Source: Planctomycetota bacterium (GTDB lineage Bacteria > Planctomycetota > Planctomycetia > Gemmatales > Gemmataceae). Taken from it: a stretch of DNA of 54,139 nt. Where the stretch lies: positions 1-54,139 of the forward strand of contig VGXS01000028.1 in assembly GCA_016873225.1 (NCBI GenBank), given 5' to 3'. A program made the translations under genes and the position numbers. The notes under the pieces were generated by a model that worked only from the letters and a program-made list of their open reading frames with translations, had not been told where the DNA came from and ran no database searches. This document shows, in pieces, positions 51,190 through 54,139 of the stretch (its first letter is position 1; every line of letters starts with the position of its first letter).

Positions 51190-51765
51190 ATGTCGTGGAA
51201 CTGGATCCTGCCGGGAATCATTTTCCTCGCCGAGGCGGTGGTGGTCACCACCTCCACCATCCGGGTGATCTTCATATCCCGGGGAAAGCGCGGCCTGGCC
51301 GCGGTGCTCGGATTCATCGAGATCAGCATCTGGCTGTTCGCCATCAGCCATGTCATGCGCAACCTCGACTACCCGTGGTGCATGGTCGCGTTCGCCGCGG
51401 GGTTCACGCTGGGCAACTACCTCGGGGTGACGCTCGAAAGGCGAATGGCCCTGGGCAAAACCGGCCTGCGGCTATTCTCGCGCGGGAACGCGGTGCCCCT
51501 GATCCGCGCGCTCCGGGACAACGGCTTTGGCGTGACATCGTGGCGCGGGCAGGGATCGGAAGGCGAGGTGGAGGTGATCCAGACGGTGATCCCCCGACGC
51601 GACCAGAGCCTTGCCGAGCAACTCATCCAAAGGCATGATCCGGGCATGTTTTACATTGTCGAGGAAATCCATGACGCCGAAAGCGGCGTGTTTCCCGAGA
51701 AAAAATCGGGGGAAAACGCCCGGGACCGCGATCGCGGTTATCACACCAACGGGGTGGCCGCCTAG
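51190..51765 (+). CDS. DUF5698 / UPF0316 family membrane protein (191 aa)
   Basis: Three hydrophobic segments in the first 85 residues (WILPGIIFLAEAVVVTTSTI, LAAVLGFIEISIWLFAISHV, CMVAFAAGFTLGNYLGVTLE) match the UPF0316/DUF5698 membrane part. A cytoplasmic domain follows (VPLIRALRDNGFGVTSWRGQ, VEVIQTVIPRRDQSLAEQLI), similar to DUF2179-type ligand-binding domains. The tail is charged. GGGGG lies upstream of ATG 51190. The role of the family is not known. Confidence 0.88.
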   Translation: MSWNWILPGIIFLAEAVVVTTSTIRVIFISRGKRGLAAVLGFIEISIWLFAISHVMRNLDYPWCMVAFAAGFTLGNYLGVTLERRMALGKTGLRLFSRGNAVPLIRALRDNGFGVTSWRGQGSEGEVEVIQTVIPRRDQSLAEQLIQRHDPGMFYIVEEIHDAESGVFPEKKSGENARDRDRGYHTNGVAA

Positions 51766-51870
51766 CGCGGAGCCGATTCCTTGACCGCGTCGGCACCGCC
51801 CTTGGCTGCCTCAAACAAGCCACCGGGGCGGCACCCTTGATGATGATTCGACTGAAATGGGGAAATTCGC

Positions 51871-52434
51871 ATGGGCCGGATCGCCGTGATTTACGACTCC
51901 CTGACGGGAAACACCCGCCAGATGGCCGAACTTGTCGCCGAAGGGGCGCGCCGCCTGCCCGCGATGGAGGTGTCGGTGCGCGGAATCGAGGATTCCGATG
52001 CTGCTGAAATCGCCCGGGTCGCGGATGGAATCGCCTTGGGAAGCCCGACCAACCTGGGCGTGATGAGCTGGCGGATGAAGCGCTTTTGGGACGAGCAGAT
52101 GGCGCCCCACTGGATGTCGATCGACGGGAAAATCGGTTGCTCGTTCAGTTCCGCCGGCGCCTGGGGAGGAGGCAGCGAGATCACCTGCCAGGCCCTCAAC
52201 ACGATCCTGATGAACTTCGGATTTCTGGTGTTCGGCCTGACGGATTATGTGGGCAAGGCCTCAAGCGCGCACTACGGGGCCATCGCGGTTCGTGAACCGC
52301 GCGAGGAGGATGTCCGAGAATCGTGCCGCAAGCTTGGTGAGCGACTCTCCGAGTGGGTGGGCGCCTTCATCGACCGGGACCCTGCGCTCCATCCCTTGGT
52401 GCGGGAACCCGGTCGCAAGCGCCCGGGTTCCTGA
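51871..52434 (+). CDS. Flavodoxin family protein (187 aa)
   Basis: Flavodoxin fold, WrbA-like. The FMN phosphate loop is SLTGNTRQMAE (10-20). GIALGSPTNLGVMSWRMKRF and CSFSSAGAWGGGSEITCQAL supply the FMN ring loops. Length of 187 is close to NAD(P)H:quinone oxidoreductases of the WrbA type (about 200). It probably carries electrons or reduces quinones in the cytoplasm; the partner is not known. GGGGA lies shortly before ATG 51871. It is preceded by the DUF5698 gene with 105 bases between. Confidence 0.93.
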   Translation: MGRIAVIYDSLTGNTRQMAELVAEGARRLPAMEVSVRGIEDSDAAEIARVADGIALGSPTNLGVMSWRMKRFWDEQMAPHWMSIDGKIGCSFSSAGAWGGGSEITCQALNTILMNFGFLVFGLTDYVGKASSAHYGAIAVREPREEDVRESCRKLGERLSEWVGAFIDRDPALHPLVREPGRKRPGS

Positions 52435-52506
52435 ATCCTTCCGGCGATTCAGGAACCAATCAGGCTATTGGCCCAGCTTTGGCCACGATCCCAGCGCCAC
52501 CTTGGG

Positions 52507-52908
52507 TTATTTCGATTTGACTTCAAACTTGAGGTCCTTGGCGCCACCAGTGCCCACGGTGGTTTCCATCGTGCTGCGGATGTTGTACCTGTCGGGAATC
52601 AGGTTGATCTTGGGCGCCTCATCGGTGGGCAGGGCCTTGGGCGACTTGGGCATCGTCTTGGTGGCGCGGACCTCGACCCGGTTCTTGCCTGAAAAGGCCT
52701 TCCCTGAGAATGCGCCATCCTTGACAGGAATGTTCGCGGGCGCTTTCCCGGTGACAAGAAACGCGATCTCGCCATCCGCCAAGGGCTTGCCGTCGAGCGT
52801 GACAGTGCCCAAAACATCCGCCTGCGCGGTATGGCTTTTGCCGTCGCCGCAACCGATGGATCCCAGCATGACAATGGCCGATAAGCCCAGTAGCAATTTT
52901 CGATTCAT
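52507..52908 (-). CDS. Lipoprotein, partner of the second DUF1559 gene (133 aa)
   Basis: A signal peptide (MNRKLLLGLSAIVMLGSIGC) ends in a lipobox with Cys at residue 20. A beta-sandwich-like domain follows (VLGTVTLDGKPLADGEIAFL, SGKAFSGKNRVEVRATKTMP), as in the transthyretin-like lipoproteins that accompany DUF1559 genes. It lies 76 bases after the DUF1559 reading frame on the same strand and has the same kind of domain as the lipoprotein at 30983. Confidence 0.85.
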   Translation of the reverse strand: MNRKLLLGLSAIVMLGSIGCGDGKSHTAQADVLGTVTLDGKPLADGEIAFLVTGKAPANIPVKDGAFSGKAFSGKNRVEVRATKTMPKSPKALPTDEAPKINLIPDRYNIRSTMETTVGTGGAKDLKFEVKSK

Positions 52909-52984
52909 GTTCCCATCCTCGCTTCAAAAAGACTGGTCCAGCGGTTGAAGCGCCGGACCATGAATGGCCAGTGAAGACAAGCTC

Positions 52985-54004
52985 TCAATAATCGGGAAGC
53001 ACATTTCCATCACCGCGGCTGGCCAGGTACTGCAGCGTCAGCAGGGGGGTCGAATCCCTGATGAAGCGTACCGAGGCGTCGCCGAGAACGATGTTGCATC
53101 CTCCCGAATGGCTGGAGGAAAGCGGAATGTTCATGCCTGTGTTGTCGTTGGTTCCATTGGTGCTGCTGCCCGTGGCGCTACCGCCGTTAAGGCCTGTCTG
53201 GTTGATTTGGAACCGGATGGTGGAGCAGTTGAAGTGACGGTCGCCGAAGGCGGTGCCCACACCGGTTCCACCCACTCCCATCGTCCAACCGTAAGGTCCT
53301 TGGCTGGTAATCGCAGAAAATCCGCCCGGCACAGGTTGGTTGGTCGCGCTGGTGAGGTGCCTGCTCTGCTCGCCTACGATCATGCAGTTGCTGGTGCCGT
53401 CGATGATGTCGGCAAACCTGATGCTGCTGTTGGCGAACAATGTTCCACCGGCGCTGATGATTCCATAACTTCCGTTGTTGACCACACCGGTGTCCGTCGA
53501 GGAACCGCCGATGCCCACATAGGAAGTGAGCATCTGGAGCGCGCCGTTGTTCTTGGAAGCCACATAAAAATCGGGCATGGATGATGAGGGACAGCGGTAG
53601 GTCTTGATGAGCTTGTTATGAACCAACGGCGTCGCGGTGGACATGTTCGTGCCGTTGGTATATCCGGAATTAGCCGTGAATTGCCACGCCTTGTAAAGGC
53701 TGTCCTGTTCGATGAAAGGCAGGATGAACACCTTCCAAGACGACCCCCAACCTCCACCGGTTCCATAGGGTGCGTTGTCGCTGGCCCCGCCGGGAGGAAA
53801 GGCCCCGCGCGTGTCGTGATAGCTGTGCAAGGCGATACCCAGTTGCTCGAGGTTGTTGGTGCAACTCATTCGGTTGGCCGCCTTACGCACCTTCTGGACC
53901 GCGGGGACCAGGAGGCCGATGAGCACGGCGATGATGGCGATGACGACGAGCAGTTCGATCAGGGTGAAACATTTGTGGGTTTACCTTGGGAGGAGAGGTG
54001 GCAT
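52985..54004 (-). pseudogene. DUF1559 gene with broken prepilin leader
   Basis: The frame is DUF1559 from FTLIELLVVIAIIAVLIGLL onward, with VPAVQKVRKAANRMSCTNNL, DIIDGTSNCMIVGEQ and the C-terminal NIVLGDASVRFIRDSTPLLT. GGAG nine bases before ATG 54004 marks the natural start, and the frame from that ATG is the same as that of the body. But codon 8 is TAA (53983-53981), and the residue at -1 of the pilin cleavage site is Cys (TGT, 53971-53969) where Gly is expected. The first in-frame GTG afterwards lies within the pilin helix. So the gene is a recent pseudogene, or the base calls at 53969-53983 are wrong, or another start is used. The remaining 310 codons are intact. Confidence 0.7.
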
Positions 54005-54139
54005 TGGCGAGAACTCCGTGAGGATGAAATGAAGAAATGAAGTGGGCTTTGTGAGTATTCGACTGGTCAAGTGGGGATTTCAACTGCGTTTTGTTATTTT
54101 AATTTGTTAGGAAATTTCATAATTGGCGTTGATTGTTGC

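Noticed and set aside
53972..54083. Separate small gene covering the leader region of the last DUF1559 gene (66 codons, other frame)
   Set aside because: It runs out of frame through the FTLIELLVV codons and has only a TTG start; it is better explained as the broken leader of the DUF1559 gene.

Overview
The window looks like part of a GC-rich Planctomycetota chromosome, probably Gemmatales/Isosphaerales-like. The evidence is the gene content: DUF1559 pilin-like proteins paired with small lipoproteins, an ECF sigma factor followed by a zinc-finger/kinase/sulfatase-modifying-factor-like fusion, PQQ-type beta-propeller proteins, a HEAT-repeat exported protein, a Ycf48-type repeat protein and many exported proteins without close functional assignment. 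No insertion sequence, prophage, CRISPR array or rRNA was seen; there is one tRNA with a CAT anticodon.

Layout. 1-3007 (minus): a C39-like cysteine peptidase followed by two tandem dynamin-type GTPases, the second cut by the window edge. 3097-8236 (minus): TPR membrane protein, ECF sigma factor and kinase fusion. 8379-8994 (plus): a 45-residue membrane peptide and a 149-residue protein. 8991-11129 (minus): exported prolyl oligopeptidase. 11241-12506 (plus): APS reductase-type cysH and an Rrf2 regulator, preceded by three direct repeats. 12516-19940: exported or unassigned proteins, including a transglutaminase-like protein, a HEAT protein and a Ycf48/PIG-L-like/CBM9-like fusion. 19993-21265: VanZ-like protein and two exported cysteine-rich proteins. 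21294-25910: transaldolase, SDR, YjbQ and a UbiD-family decarboxylase. 25927-29933: an ABC exporter divergent from a large membrane protein. 29941-30054: tRNA with its promoter. 30106-34980: DUF1559/lipoprotein pair, THUMP-like methyltransferase and a beta-propeller protein ending at a strong terminator. 35090-38958: a second ECF sigma operon ending at another strong terminator.

38971-46525 (minus) holds a reduced type II secretion/type IV pilus-like set: one GspE ATPase, two GspF-type platform proteins and three pseudopilins. The last five genes form an unbroken chain of 4-base overlaps. No secretin, major pseudopilin or GspL/M lies in the window. A three-gene membrane cluster with a zinc-ribbon CPBP protease sits between the ATPase and the rest. 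46626-54139 carries a second beta-propeller protein, inositol monophosphatase, a TolC-like protein, a DMT exporter, a DUF5698 protein, a flavodoxin and a second lipoprotein/DUF1559 pair. In that last DUF1559 gene the prepilin leader is broken by an in-frame stop codon.

The most interesting items are the peptidase plus tandem dynamin module, the CC-heptad cysteine-rich exported protein, the reduced pseudopilin machine, the triple direct repeat before cysH-rrf2, and the broken prepilin leader. Functions are assigned by recognising motifs in the translated sequence; no database search was run.
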